DNA from: Apostichopus japonicus
Lineage: Eukaryota > Echinodermata > Holothuroidea > Aspidochirotida > Stichopodidae
Length of the DNA stretch: 64,000 nt
NCBI RefSeq assembly: GCF_037975245.1
Contig: NC_092562.1
Location: 28,409,554 to 28,473,553, forward strand
Direction: 5' to 3'
The stretch's first letter is position 1. Each line of letters starts with the position of its first letter. Made by a program: the position numbers and the translations under genes. Shown one piece after another: positions 23,126 to 36,600 of the stretch. Below the pieces are notes generated by a model. It saw only the letters and a program-made list of their open reading frames with translations. It ran no database searches and was not told the origin of the DNA.

Positions 23126-24758
23126 CAGTGCCATTCCGACATAGGTAGGCTACATAGCGCCATACTTTTCCGCCATAGGTTTCGATCCCTTCGCGCCATG
23201 GCGGAAAGGCTCGAAACTAGCTATGGCGGAAAGGTACAACTTAGGAATGGATTTTACGGTGGTGTACAGGAATGTATCTGTGAAACTTTCCTCGAATCGC
23301 GTAGAAGGATAATACACCGTCTTCATATGTGACGGTTCGCTGGATAGACTGAATTGTAGTTGAGACAAAATGGACGAATTGATAGTCTTTAATGTACAGG
23401 TTGATTGAATAGTTTTTTTTGTAAGTTCGTAAGACTCGATACACTGTCTTGATATATATAGTAGTTGGTTGAATAAATCAAAATAAATTAGGCTGATCGT
23501 TTATTCAAAAGACCGATTCTGTTTTGTGCGCCTAGCTAGAGTGAAGCGAAGCAATATTAAGCAGACGCAGATCCAGGGGGGGGGTCCAGGGAGTCCGGAC
23601 CCCCTGCTCTTGGCCAAAAAAAAAAAGAGAAAAAAAAGAGAGAGAAAAAAAAAATTTAATTAAACGCCAATTTTAAACATGTAGGACGTCAGAAGGGCGG
23701 TTATCCTTACAAGTCAGCCAGGTATGTCTTTTCCGTCAAATGAACTATAGTGTGCACGCGTGCTACACGTGCAAAAAATGCCTAAAAATCTCAATTTTCA
23801 GACCGAAAAGTTTCAAAATTGAGGTGGTGTTCGAATTGTTTTGGGCGGTTAGGTGGCAGAGCGGTAGGCTGCATAGGATGCGCCGACGAATTCTTCATGA
23901 GAGATCGTTTTCTGCGGTGAGAAGGCATAAACTGTTCTCCGATCAACAATGGGCAAGGAACGTCTCACAGCTCTTGTTCTCATGAACACGTATTATAACA
24001 CTCCTATCGACACTGACGAAGTGGTCCGAAAGTTTTCTCTCCAATCTACCATGAACAGATCATCAATAAAACTACCTAACTCGTACTGATGCAGATACAT
24101 TTCGAGTGAGTTTCTGTAGGTGCTTTGAATGGCTAAAGTGAAGGGGGTTCCCTGTTGTACTTAAATATCCAAGAATTTCACAATGGATAGAGGGAAACCC
24201 ACTCCCCTTAGACCCTAGGATCACTGGAGGCCAAACCCCTCACCCTTCCAGAATCCTGGATCCGGCCCTGCATCAAACACTGGTGACGGAACGGGAGGGG
24301 GACTGGTGGCTAAAGGCATTATGATTTTTGTATCATCTCAACTCATCTGATATGTATTACCATATTTCATAGATAGTTTTTTTCTCATCAATTGAGAAAT
24401 TGCAGACATGAGATCCATATTTTCAGGATAGGTACATGCAGCTTAGAATACTCGGGAAGTGCCGTTTCCGGCCATCTGGGGGGGTTTGTAAAGCCAAAAA
24501 TTTTCTGGTACGCTCCGCGCCAACCGATGGTGGCGCTCCGCTTAGATAATCTTTCGATCAAGCGCAGCTGGACCAGTCAGACCCCCCCGTCAAAAATCCT
24601 GCATCCGCCCCTGTTAAGTGCATATACAATACACCCACAATAATGTGCTTTCCGCATCACAAAAAGTGCTTTACCGCAAAGGCGGTAACATATGGCACTT
24701 TTAATATGGCGGAAAGAGTACATTTTCTATGGCGGAAAGTACCAATGGCGGAATGACA
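23126..24758. mobile_element. MITE with GGCGGAAAG subterminal repeats, split by a nested insertion
   Basis: Ends CAGTGCCATTCCGACAT and, inverted, CTGTGTCATTCCGCCAT. Subterminal repeats of ATGGCGGAAAG in both orientations (23160-23240 and 24690-24755). Removing the 23562-24613 insertion leaves about 580 bp. I could not identify a clear target duplication. A related design lies at 28445-29200. Confidence 0.65.
23562..24613 (-). mobile_element. Nested composite element, copy 2 (5-bp TSD TTAAG)
   Basis: Inverted relative of 19453-20183: same order of blocks, including TTCCAGAATCCTGGATCCGG and the core (about 24460-24552). Direct repeats TTAAG flank it at 23557-23561 and 24614-24618. It carries about 310 bp (~23905-24215) absent from copy 1. 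It is inserted in the GGCGGAAAG MITE. Confidence 0.75.
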
Positions 24759-25642
24759 CAGCCCCTCAGTTGAAGTTACTCAGATGTTAGCATGGCCAGT
24801 GAGTTATTGTGTTAAAGAGGCATGACTGTTTGTCACCAGTGTCCAAGTAGTTTGATTCGTCTTTCTTCAGCAGATCTTGATTAAAGGGAAAGCCTATGTA
24901 CAGATTATAGATGCACTTGTAAAATGAGGTGTCACCAGTACTTTTAAATTCCTTTACTGCTTAGAGGGCGCTCTTTCCATTTGTTACAAAACACCATTTT
25001 CACATCCTGAACTCCTACATAACTAACACAATCTGTACTCCCTTATCCCTATTACCTAGTTTATTTACTAGGTAACTCACTTTATCCTAACAGCTGGCAT
25101 CACCGGTTTTCCCCATATTATTTACATCTCATTTCTTAAGATTTGCTTCATAATTAAGTTCTTAGTACCATCACTTTCTTTCTTCTGCCTCAAAGTATAG
25201 CTAAAGAAATTTCTTTACATGGCAATGCGACAGTTTGAGACATTCCCTTAATTATTTGAATTTTTGTAATGTTTGATCACATACAGGTAATACAAAGATC
25301 ACTATCAACAACTGAGCACTCTCAACTGATTTGTATTGCTGTTCTCTTCATCATGTAGCAACAATTAGTACAGAATGTAATTATCACTGTGCATCTCCAC
25401 TCTGGGAGAATTTGTATTTCTTAAAGCAGAAAAACATAGTAGACTTCAGTAACTGGTACCAGCTTGCTGCCTGCTTAGACTTATCTTCAAACTAATGAAC
25501 TTGGCTCTCAGGATCACCATCTACGCATTCTTCTATCATACTGCAGTGCAAAGGTTCCGAACTGGATTATCCATCATGCTTGATCCTCCTTGAAAGCTTT
25601 CTAAAATCATATGCGGGATATGAGTTTACCCCATAAAGGATA
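24759..25642 (-). other. Probable TIMM29 3' untranslated region and flank
   Basis: Downstream of the TIMM29 stop on the minus strand. A minus-strand AATAAA (plus-strand TTTATT at 25069-25074) is a candidate polyadenylation signal about 570 bases past the stop. No other gene is seen. Confidence 0.45.
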
Positions 25643-27192
25643 TCACCTCACCATATCCCCTTCAAATTCATTTTCATTGATGTCATAGTCGATCATAGCT
25701 TTCTCCAAATGCAGCCATCTTCCATGGACCCCGATGTCGACAATCCTCTCAGGAAACTCTTTCCATGGTACTTTCAAGTGTGTACATGTGGAATCAAACA
25801 GACTTAGATTTCTACTATAGTTGTCCCTCCACATGATGGAACACACACCTAAATTCATGCGTTTCAGAACACCCTTGTTTCTCATTTCGAGTAGGTCCTG
25901 GGTGTGTGAGTCAGATGTTTGATTGCGGACTAAGTCACTGACTTGCAGTAAGTCGTTTGACGCGTCCACCAAGGCTCGATCAAAAGAATCTTCATCTGGA
26001 TTAGTGGAACCCAAATAACCAATCGCTGAAAGTCCTGTGATGTAAAAAGCTGCCTTTATGGGGCGATCTCTGGCATCTTTGAATATATCCATGGTAGATG
26101 ACTTGTAATCTCTCATGATTTGCAAGACATAGTCTCCTGAAAATGAAACAAAATGTAATACTAAACAAATTGAGAAATGTACTGCAAGAATTTATATATG
26201 TTAGGAGTAATTATAGAATACAGGGCCACTCGATGATTCTATCTGAGCATCCGGATGCGCGGATGCTCAGTCTCACCCTAGTACGTATGTGAGTAAAAAA
26301 TGTCATAGTCCCAGTTCTTTCTTTTTGAGTGGATGCGCGGATGCGTGGATGCGAAGTCAAAAATTTCCTAAGTCCTTTCCTAGTACTTCTGTGGTGGAAT
26401 TTTAGAGGGCGTCGCACATGTACGGATGCCTTTTAAGAACGACACACCATTGATGTGGAATATCTTCGTACATACGGATATTTCAGTATTGGAAATACGT
26501 GATGGTATATGTTGAAACTTTTTGAAAATTATTTAATTCCATTCCTAGTACTCCCGGGGTGGATGCGCGGATGCGAAGTCAAAATGAAATATGTGATGGT
26601 ATATGTTGAAACTTTTCGAAAATTATCTAAGTCCTTTCCTAGTACTCCATTGGTGGATGCGCGGATGCGGAGTCAAAATGAAATACGTGATGGAATTTTA
26701 GAGGGCGTCATACGTGTACGGCCATGTACAGACACACCGCGCATCCGGATGCTGGGAAGAGTTAATGAATGGCCCTGTATTCTATAATTGTACCCCTACC
26801 ATATGTTATATAGCACACCAGTCATATACCAAACCTAGTTTGACAACCAATCGCGCAATGTTCTGTTTAGCTTGTTCAGAGCTACCTCACAATTGCCTAG
26901 TACTAATACTAGACCTAGCAGAATAGGTGCCTATTACTAATAGGCACCTAATACTAATAGTATTAGTATTATCGTAACTAACGTGAGGCATAGGCTAGCC
27001 TACGCCGAGCTGTTACTGTTTGTTTGTGCAGCATAATGCCACCGATGCTGTTTGTCTGACCATAGTTTGAAGAATATATGTTATTACGAAATCCGACTCG
27101 AAATCCATACCAAACTTTTTGACTGCAGCACTATTCACAAGCCTTTTCGTAATGTTTGTCACTTTGCCTGCCTTCCCTATAGGGGCTGCCAT
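25643..27192 (-). CDS. TIMM29: Mitochondrial import inner membrane translocase subunit Tim29
   Basis: Two exons on the minus strand: 27192-27111 (ATG in a good context; donor TTTG|GTATGG, phase 1) and 26136-25643 (acceptor TTCATTTTCAG|GAG). The product has 191 residues, shorter than the human protein as I recall it. Tim29 is a subunit of the TIM22 complex, which inserts carrier proteins into the mitochondrial inner membrane. Family marks seen: VLQIMRDYKSS before a single hydrophobic segment at about residues 56-69 (AAFYITGLSAIGYL), MNLGVCSIMWRDNYS, and a C-terminal DIGVHGRWLHLEKAMIDYDI followed by NENEF. The short basic N-terminus fits a mitochondrial protein. An in-frame ATG at 27219 is possible but less favoured. 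It is head to head with CHERP. The 0.97-kb intron holds a MITE. Confidence 0.88.
26213..26787. mobile_element. MITE with internal tandem repeats in the TIMM29 intron
   Basis: Inverted ends TATAGAATACAGGGCCA (left 26213-26229; inverted TGGCCCTGTATTCTATA on the right). A longer match follows (GCATCCGGATGCGCGG). Inside are about three ~105-bp tandem units with GTGGATGCGCGGATGCG and 'cctttcctagtactcc'. The target duplication is ambiguous (AATT or TA). No coding capacity. Confidence 0.75.
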
Positions 27193-27664
27193 CTTGTTTT
27201 CGTAGCGTAAAGAAAACATTGACCTCGAATATAAGAAGTAATAGCTAATTTGACCTGTTAATTTTGTGTAAATATTAAGTTTTTATAAAGTTGACACATA
27301 TTCGATAGTAATTTAAATGTAAATTTATTTCGTTTTTGTCACAAATATCCTGCAGGTTTTTATAGCAATGAATATTGAAGATCATTCGTAACTGATTATT
27401 ACACTACGCAACCACAGTTATGGCTGTAAGAATAGACTGCATGACTGACGTTACTTAGTGATCACGTTTTGGAAAACGTCGTGAAACCAGGCTCGATTTT
27501 ACAGTACAGGCGCTCGAGCGGTAATAAGACATACAGTACACACAGCAACCACTATAGTACCAGTCAGCTTCCAATTTCCTATGTCCAAAATCACTGGCAT
27601 TTCTAATGCTAGTGACTTCTTGATGAACTTCTCGTTAAAGCTTTACGACAAATAATAAATAGAA
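27193..27664. promoter_or_regulatory. Shared TIMM29/CHERP bidirectional promoter region
   Basis: Only 472 bp separate the two start codons, which face outwards, so both promoters must lie here or overlap the 5' untranslated regions. No TATA box is evident on either strand. An interrupted palindrome CACGTTTT-GG-AAAACGTCGTG near 27463-27485 is the most distinctive site. What binds it is unknown. Confidence 0.65.
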
Positions 27665-30600
27665 ATGGACGATAACGTGAAAGCACCATCAGGTAAACAT
27701 GCATTTCCGCCAAATGCTTTACAGCCTATGCCGATCATTACTCGCTAGGCCTAACAAGTAACATATCTAGCGTAGGTCTAGTAAGCAGTAAACCGAATGT
27801 AAATATTAGGCTACAGCCTGTATGCTATCAAGACTTGTTGTAGCTTAGTGTAGGCTAGGGCTTGCTGGGCCCAAGGACCAAGTACATTTGGTTACAGTAT
27901 TCGTATGGATAGGAATATGTCAATCCCAGAAGCACAATTGCTACATTCTAAATTTCTAAACCAATGCAATCAATGTTAGCTGAAATTAAGATGAAATGTG
28001 ATATCCTGACAAATAGAAAAAAAGAGGCCTAGGCCTAGGTTAGTTACAGTAACATCACCTCCCGAGCTGGTTATTTTAAGTAAATTTTACTCCATGTATA
28101 CTGTAATGTTAAGTTTGCAAACGGAACGGTACAGGCTATTAACAGGATAGTCCAGCAGAAAAGTAGGCTAAGGTTAGCCTTACTACTACTAGTAGTAGTA
28201 TAGCTAAAACTGATTCTTCCAATCAAAAAGAATTATTTGGTGCTTACAAAATATTTTACATGATGTCAGGTTGATAATAAGCATCATGCTTCCTCCCTAG
28301 GTCTTTTAATATAATGTCAATTTGGCCTTGCATATATCAGCATACTTAGTCTGTGCCTGTTTTCTTGGCCTCTGTTGGGAATGACTAACAGACTTTACAA
28401 ATACAATCCACTTACTTCAGTTATTTCCTTTGTCTGCAATGGGTACTGTTATTCTCCGCACACGTTACTTTCCGCTGAAACAATACAGTGTTTTCTGCAC
28501 ACAAATTTGTCAGTGGAAAACGATGTTTTTTTAAGCGGAAAGTGCCATTTTTTTGGGAGGAGCAGAATGGCTTACTGAAATGATTAGGCACATGGAAGGA
28601 TTTAGGAGGATGGAGAAGATAGAATTTGACTGTAGCAGGATAAAATGAAGCTCTGAGACTAGGATAGCTTAGGTTGTAGCTTAGGCTGTAAGCACTAGCT
28701 TAGATGTAAGCACAAGTTAATTTTAGTTAAACAGTGCCACCTTTTTTGGTTGAAGTTTTCGATATGGCGTGAAGGTGAAAAAAGGTCAGCAGCCTTGACG
28801 ATTTGGTCTCGCTTAGTTTCATCCTTTAGGGGCCGGTCGGGTGGGGGGCGTGGGGTGTCTTTTGTGATATTTTCACATTAACAATAACAGAGTACAGAGT
28901 GAGAATATATAGGGCTATATAATATTATGCCTCATACTTCTTTAAGTGATCCCTAATTACATACACCCCAAGCCTCCTGTAAATTATAAGCAGCTTAACT
29001 GTTCTGACATGAGCTCAGTCTAACCATCCTTATCGACGTTCTTTGATACTTTCTCATGTTTTTTCATCATCCTGAAATTGGTATCCTAAAATTGAGAAAA
29101 ATGTAGTGTACAGGTAAGTGGAATAAAAAGTTGATTTTCGCACAAGAATTTTTTCAGCGGAAAGTAATGAGCGGAAATTACCATGTGCGGAGAACAACTG
29201 AAAACATCTGCAACCACAATGTATAGTAAATAATGTGTTTGCAAATGAGAGTGCTACATGCTGAGTGCTTTAATTTATGGAGCAATAAATTTGATATAAA
29301 TTTTTGGTTTTTTATACTTTTCATACTTCAGACCCAGAAGTGAAGAACATTGTTGATAAACTTGCCAACTTTGTTGCTAGGAATGGTCCAGAGTTTGAGA
29401 AAATGACCAAGCAGAAGCAAAAAGACAACCCAAAGTTCCAGTTTCTCTTTGGTGGCGAACACTTCCAGTATTACATAAGTAAAGTTAAGAGGGAGCAACT
29501 AAGTAAGTACCGTATCATGCTTGCCATGTCAAGAGTTATCCTCACATTCCTCTTTCCATACTGTAGACTGTAGGCATGACTGTTTGAAAGAAAAGATATT
29601 TGTCTTCAGAAAAGGCCAGGAAGTAAAAGTTACAAGAAATTGAAAGAGGTTTGATTGAAAATGAAACTATCACCATTATTTATGATGTGCGCACAGCACA
29701 GGTTGAAGTTAGCCAGGTACTTCCCAAATGTAGTTATGAGTAGTATTGCTTCTAGAAGTGGAAGAACAATACTTTTCTCAAACAATCCATGGAAAATACC
29801 CACTCTCTCTGGAATCTTTAGACAAGTACTTAAAAACCTTGCAGAAGATTTTTTTTTTTTCTATGGTTAGCTTCTTTCTTTCTTTTCTCCGTTCATGTAG
29901 TGTGCTAGAAGGAACTACCTATCCCTCGGTATCCGTTGTTTTGACTTGTTTGTATGTATGTACAGTATATGTGATCTTCCCACAAGCAGGAACTCGCGAA
30001 AGAAGCCATGGAGGCTTAAAGACTCGCAAGCTGACCGAAGCCAATCTCTCGGCACACATCCATTGAACGTCCATGTCTGGAAGTTGTTATTGAACAACAC
30101 CCTTGCCAGACAACACACATTGCTGTCGGCGGGAATCGAACCGGGGATCTCATGACTGGGAAACACCGGCGTTAACCACTAGGCTATACACTCCGCCAAC
30201 TAATTGCATTACAGTGTATAGTATTAGGCTATACACTCCGCCGACTTAACTAATTGCATTTCAAATGATCATTTTCTCCAAAGCTGACCAAAATGTAGCC
30301 TTAACATATACTATCCTAGTTAAATTCTTTCTATTTTGTGATATCATTTACACCTATTCTGATGACCTTAAAAAAGTGTGAGACATGTGCTACGATCACC
30401 ACCACAATGATATTCTAATTGGCAACTTTGATTGACGCTTGTGTGACATACAGTATGTTGAACAAGGTAGCTTTTGAATGAGACTTCGATACCATCAGGT
30501 GACACTTCTTGCTTGCTTCACTTCTTAGTCCTCTTAAAGACTTTCTTCCAGCTCTGATAAAATCCCACAGATTCACTATGCACTGTAATTGTTCTTTTTT

Positions 30601-33600
30601 TGGTCATTTCCTTGTGCAGTACTCCAGGATCAGAAACAGAAAATCGCCGAGCAGCAGGCCAAAATTCAGGAAGTTATTACCCGACAGTCAATTCAGACAG
30701 CACCATGGCAACCACAGATACAACAGCAGCAACAGTTCCAAGACAAAATTAAGGAAAGCGAAGAAAACCTGGCAAAGCAAAAACAGATGCTACTGAGCCA
30801 GCAGAAAGTAAGTACTACTCTACCTAGGTCAATTGCTGCATGAAACTGGTTTAACAATTGTCCCCACCTGTGCAGGGAATAAATTTAGTGTTCAAATTTT
30901 GCATAGCTCTGAATTTTTTTCTCTTATAAAGCAGTACGGTTCCTGTGTAAAAAAAACTGCTATGCGTCTTTTCACTGGGACAGCGATTTGCCTACTTTGC
31001 ATCACACTTTAGGATGTGAAACTGGATAAATGATTTCCTTGCAGTGTGTTCAAATTTGACTCCAAGGTCACCAAAGAAACAGCTCAGCATCAGGAAATAA
31101 TTGTGTGTCGAACTTTGTGTAGCAGTTTTTAAGGCTCTAAATTTTTATCCTGTCTCAAAACAAAATCTGTGATACATCTTTGGACTTGTATTGCAATTGC
31201 CCATTTTGCATCGCATTTTTGTGATGCGGCACTGGATAAATTATTCCCAGAGTCAACGTTCCAGCTTGAAAGCTTTTCATGGTTTACTTCACTTCTGCAA
31301 ATCGAAGCATAAACATTTATATTTGGAAGATATTGTCCTCGCTAACGTTTAGTTAATTTTTAGCCCCTTTTTTGATGTGTACACCTCAGAGACTGGAGAC
31401 CAAGTTGCTGATAAACATTTTTTCTAACACCTGGGACTCAGAATCCTGCCTCTGTAACAACGATGCATGTTGACTCTCTGCCATTTAGATGTACTGTTAT
31501 CATCTAAACTTTTCTTTGCGGGGGGGGGGGGGGGCAGGATTGGGTAGGGGGAGGTGTGATGGAATGAAGTCAGCTACTGTTCATATTTTGGTACAATTTT
31601 CTTTTCTGTCTAGGAACAAATGGAGTCTGTGGTAATGAGCAACCGCTTGGACAAAATTCAGGATTTGGCTCAGGCAATGGACATCAACTTGAGTGAATTT
31701 GATGCTACACTACAGGCGATCATAGACTCTTGTACTAAAGATGCGATATCTGTAAGTTTGGAAACACATTGAGAAACAAAGGACAATGATATAAAGACTT
31801 AAGTGTTTGTTTTATTCATTACATACAGAAGGGCATCAAAGTCTCTTTAATATTTGGATTACAAGGCATTTGGATATCCATAAACTTGCCATTATTATTA
31901 TTATTATTACTACAATATTTTAATCGGGTTAAAATTTGTCATATTGGATTTCTCTAAGTTGATACCAAGGTCATAGGCTTTGTGTTTTGTATGTATGATC
32001 TACTGTGCTTGTACGTATAATTATCTATGTCTTGTAAAATCTATGTGTTGTATGTATTATCTTCTATGTATTATCTATGTATCGAATATCTATGTCTTGT
32101 ATGTATCATCTACCATGCTTGTACCATCTTGTTTGTATATAATATCAATCATGCAAAGTTACACCTTATTATAAAGAATTATGTTAAATATAGCAGTGGT
32201 TGAGATGGATAGTGAGTCATCTGATCAGAAGCACTGAAGGTTAATTTCACCAAAATATTGGGAGAGGTCCATCATTCTGCTTAAAATATTTCGGAGCCAA
32301 TGTTTGCTCTCATAGTGTCAACTTTGACACGACAGTACATTATTTTCTTACTATACTACTGTCGTATATCAGTTGGAAGATTAAAAACCAAAAAAAGTTT
32401 TCAGAAGAGAAAGAATTTTTTTTTAAGTTATACTATAAGACTTCTTTGCATCTGGACTTTCTTTTTCCCCCCACAACCTTGTGTACAGATAAACTACAAT
32501 TTGAATCTTTCTAAACTTTTCGGAACTGTTATATTTCTTGATCGACAGGCTGGTAAACAATGGATCTTTGCCGCAGCCAAGTCTCCACAACATGCGGAAG
32601 TTGTCGCCAAGTATCTCCTCCAGAAGATTGCTCCGAAAAACATTCCTTTCACTACCAAGCTCCATCTGATTTACCTCATCAACGATGCTCTTCACCACTG
32701 GTGAGACTTCATTTTTATCTTTCCTCCTAACAAGTAGTTATCATCACTGTCATCGTCACAACATACGTCTTTTCGTATCTTTCAGTTGAATAATATCAAC
32801 CAGATCACTTTCAGTTAATTTTTGCATATCATGTCTCAATTATGTATGTGTGTATGTTAGATCCTACTGCGAGCAGAAACTCGCGAAGAAGCCAACATTG
32901 GCATATCAAAGCGGCAAGCTGACCAAAGTCAGTCTCCTAGATTCATATTTTAACGTCCATGATTATGAATTGTCAATTGTCGACAACTCTGTAACTGGAC
33001 GACATACATTAATCTTGGAGTGACTCAAACTCGAATTATACCTTTGTTTGCATGACTGGAGTAATGTTCAAGTCTAAAATGTCATCACAGAGCCCACTAG
33101 TGGTTGGACTTTTCATATTTTTCCCTATTCAGTGTATTGTCATTTTTTTTGGTACCCATGTATTATTAATAACATAATTTTGTGCCCTTCAAAATCTATG
33201 CAGTAATGACCACATTGCTGTTCATAAATGGAGTTTAATTTATTTTACAAACCATGTTATGAACATACCAATACAGAATATTTGTGTCCCACCAACTCAG
33301 TGTAATGCTTTACTTTGTCATTTGCAATCTTTTGTAAGGTTGTCTCCTCATTTAATCATCCCTGATCAGATGTTAGCTGAATAAAGAAGTAGTTTTAAGG
33401 CTCCTTATCTATCCATTTAAGGTGGACTATGATATTACAGGGGTTAAAGGTTGACTACGATACCAAGGGTTGACTATAACACTCAGGGGGTTAAAGTTTG
33501 CTATGATATCACAGGGGTTAAAGGTTGACTATGTAACCACAGGGGTTAAAGGTGGACTATGATATCACAGTGGTTAAAGGTTGACTGATACCACAGGGGT

Positions 33601-36600
33601 TAAAGGTGGACTATGCTACTACAGGGGTGTGGCAACTTCATGTCATAATACAACATTGATGTATCTGCTTTCTAGTTGCATCCTGCATTTTCTATTCCTA
33701 GGGGACTGTTCTAATATATTCTTTTTGATCCATAGTGTAAAGAGAGAGGCCAAAGATCTCCACACTGCCTTGGGGACTGTCATTATTCCCATCTATTGTG
33801 GGTCTTACCTCACAGCTAATGATGAAAACAAAGCAAAGCTTGATAAGGTAAGGTTCTAAATCTGTCTCTCAGGCATGAGCTTTTTCCGCGAATTCGCGGA
33901 ATATCCGTGATTCCTTTTCTACCTTGGGGACAAAAACTATTATCCTAACACACTGTAGCATACGCAAACTGGAGCCTATTCCGCAATTTTTGCCAAATTC
34001 TGTGATTCTTTTTTTTTACCCCAGGTTCATTCTTGGTCTCTATCCATCTTACCTTTTGTGAAAACACACACATCAAGAAAATAAAAACATGTTATCTATT
34101 GATATCCCTCTCTGATTCTAGCATGTGGCCTCATTCCATCCATGGCATGTTAATTACATTGTCAAGTGTCAGTAGAGAGGGTTTGATGGTTTGAACATTT
34201 TCAGAACCTAGTGGTGTGCTTTGTTACTCTTTATAAATTCATTTCAATCTTCACAAGGCAGCTACTGCTTTTCTATTTACCTCTGTACTCAAAAACCTTC
34301 ACATTTCTGTTAGTAATCCACGTGCTACAGCTTTAGGTCACTACATACATTGTTAACAAGAAGCAACCCCCATTTTATTCCCATTAAATTTGATTTCTAC
34401 TTCCAAGTATATGTGTGCAAGTGTAACGGCACTGCTACAACATGTCAGAGACCATCTCAAGATGTAATCCTGTTGTACAATAAGTACAAGGGACCTGCCC
34501 AATCACTCTGTGGGTCTTGCATGCATGGTGAGGTTTGCTTCACCAGTGCTCTAGTTTGCTTTTGTGACTTCTTTTCATCATTTCATTTTCAGGTTTTGAA
34601 ATTGTGGGCGACCAATCATTATTTCCGAGAGGGCATCATAGACCAGTTGAAAAAACCGGTGATATCAATGTCCACCTACCAGGTATGTCACGTACAAGTG
34701 GGGAGATAAGTAGGTTAAACATATGTGACAAGTAATAAGAAGTATAGATCTGCAGCAGAAATTAGATAAATCTATGGATATGCAGCAGGACGTACCTCAT
34801 GCATAACTATCTTTACATACCCCAGCCAATCCTCACGTGACAGTATTTCTCAAGAGAACCGTTTTGTACACAGTTTAATATGTCGAGCAATGTCATCATG
34901 CATGATACAGCCCAATGAATGACGGATCTTGTGGAGCGGAAAACCCTATGGTTAGGGTTAACCCCTAGGGTTAACCCTAACCCGAGAAATGCTACATCAC
35001 GTGTAGTATCATACAATACGGTACTTCTTGCCACATTATAACTTGTCTTGAGAGATGAAAAAAAGTTGAGGTCTTGGTGACATACCTGTTCACTCAATGA
35101 ACTTTTGTCGGCAAGTGTCGTGTCACACAGTGTTGGCTGATGAACTCCCACAATGGACAGTTGCGTTCATTTTGGTACAAGAGTCAGTGTTATTGAAGAA
35201 GGGGTGGTGTAAATATCATCATTGTGTGCTTGGAAAGATCGTGTGATATCAATAATGGGGTATTTTAAATACTGGCTAAAGTTGAGGCAAAAATTAAAAT
35301 TTGGTGAAGAAAATATTTCATCATTTCATCTAAGAGCAGCTACTGTGGTATATTTTGTGGAGTGAGGCAGTATGTATGATGTAGAGGTAGTTCACATTTA
35401 AACAATTTATGACAATGACAACAATTTATTTCCAGCAACTTTATACAGTTCATGAATGTTTAACAAAGCATAAATGAATAACAAAGCAAAAACGAATATT
35501 TTTGATATACAATACAAACAAGAAGAACAGGTACAAAGTAAAACACTTTCATCATGATATTTTATGCGCTATAATTAAGCTATACAAATGCAAAACCTAT
35601 ATCTCAAGTTGACAACAAGATATGAGAATTATGGGGGTTTCAAGTCCCAGGGCAGAATATTTTCATCTGCTATGTAAAATGTCATTCTGTCCGCCATTGG
35701 GAATGTCTCATAACAGGTCACCGTGTAGTGTGCAATCCTGGCTTTGTTGTCAGAGAGTGGAAACTACAGACATTTAAACTGTAGACTAACTTGTTTCATA
35801 ATGTTGTACCATTTTAAAATAAAGTGGAACACACAAAATGACTTGAAAACAAGTGAAAGCATGAAATGTTAAGAGGTTGTGAGGTTAGTGGAATAAGAAG
35901 TACTATGCTCCATCTCATCCTCATCTGTCCAAAGGCTTTCCAAATCAAAGAGAATCACGAGGCTATCCAAGGCGTCCTTGCCTCCGTACAAGAGAAGATC
36001 AAAATTCTGGAGAAGCAGCACGGTGAATACGTAGCACACATGCAGTTACAGCAACATCAACAGCAGTTACAGCAACAGCAACAACAGCAGTTACAGCAAC
36101 AACAGCAGTTGCAGCAACAGCTGCAGAAACAACAGCAGCTACAACAAATACAGATTTCACAGCCAGTTTTGGAAGTTCTGACCACATCTCAAGGTCCGTC
36201 CGGTGCGACCCAACCCCATGAGATGGCGGTGCCTAAGATGTCACTAGCGCCATCAGACCAGCAGGGGTATCCCCCATCCTCCCAGGAATCACCCATACTG
36301 CAGCCACTGCAACAGCAGCCCCAACAACAGCCTCCTAACCAACAACTAACAGACAGTATTATTCAGGACAAGGTAGGTTACCATGGTTACACATTCTGGT
36401 AGAGATTTTACTGCTAAGGCTAATTGTTTATTTTCTGGAACGGATCTTTCACTGAGATGCCATGTTTCACCAAAGGGGGGAGGGGAGGGGGGGGTGTTAA
36501 TAACTGAGATTCTTTTGTTACTGAAAAAATATTTCTGTTTGTGTATGTCATTTCTTTCTGCTGAAGGGCTTGTATGTGTATGACTCAGACAAGATTTCTA

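Noticed and set aside
35999-36187. Minus-strand Val/Ala-rich ORF
   Set aside because: Antisense of the CHERP CAG/CAA glutamine tract.
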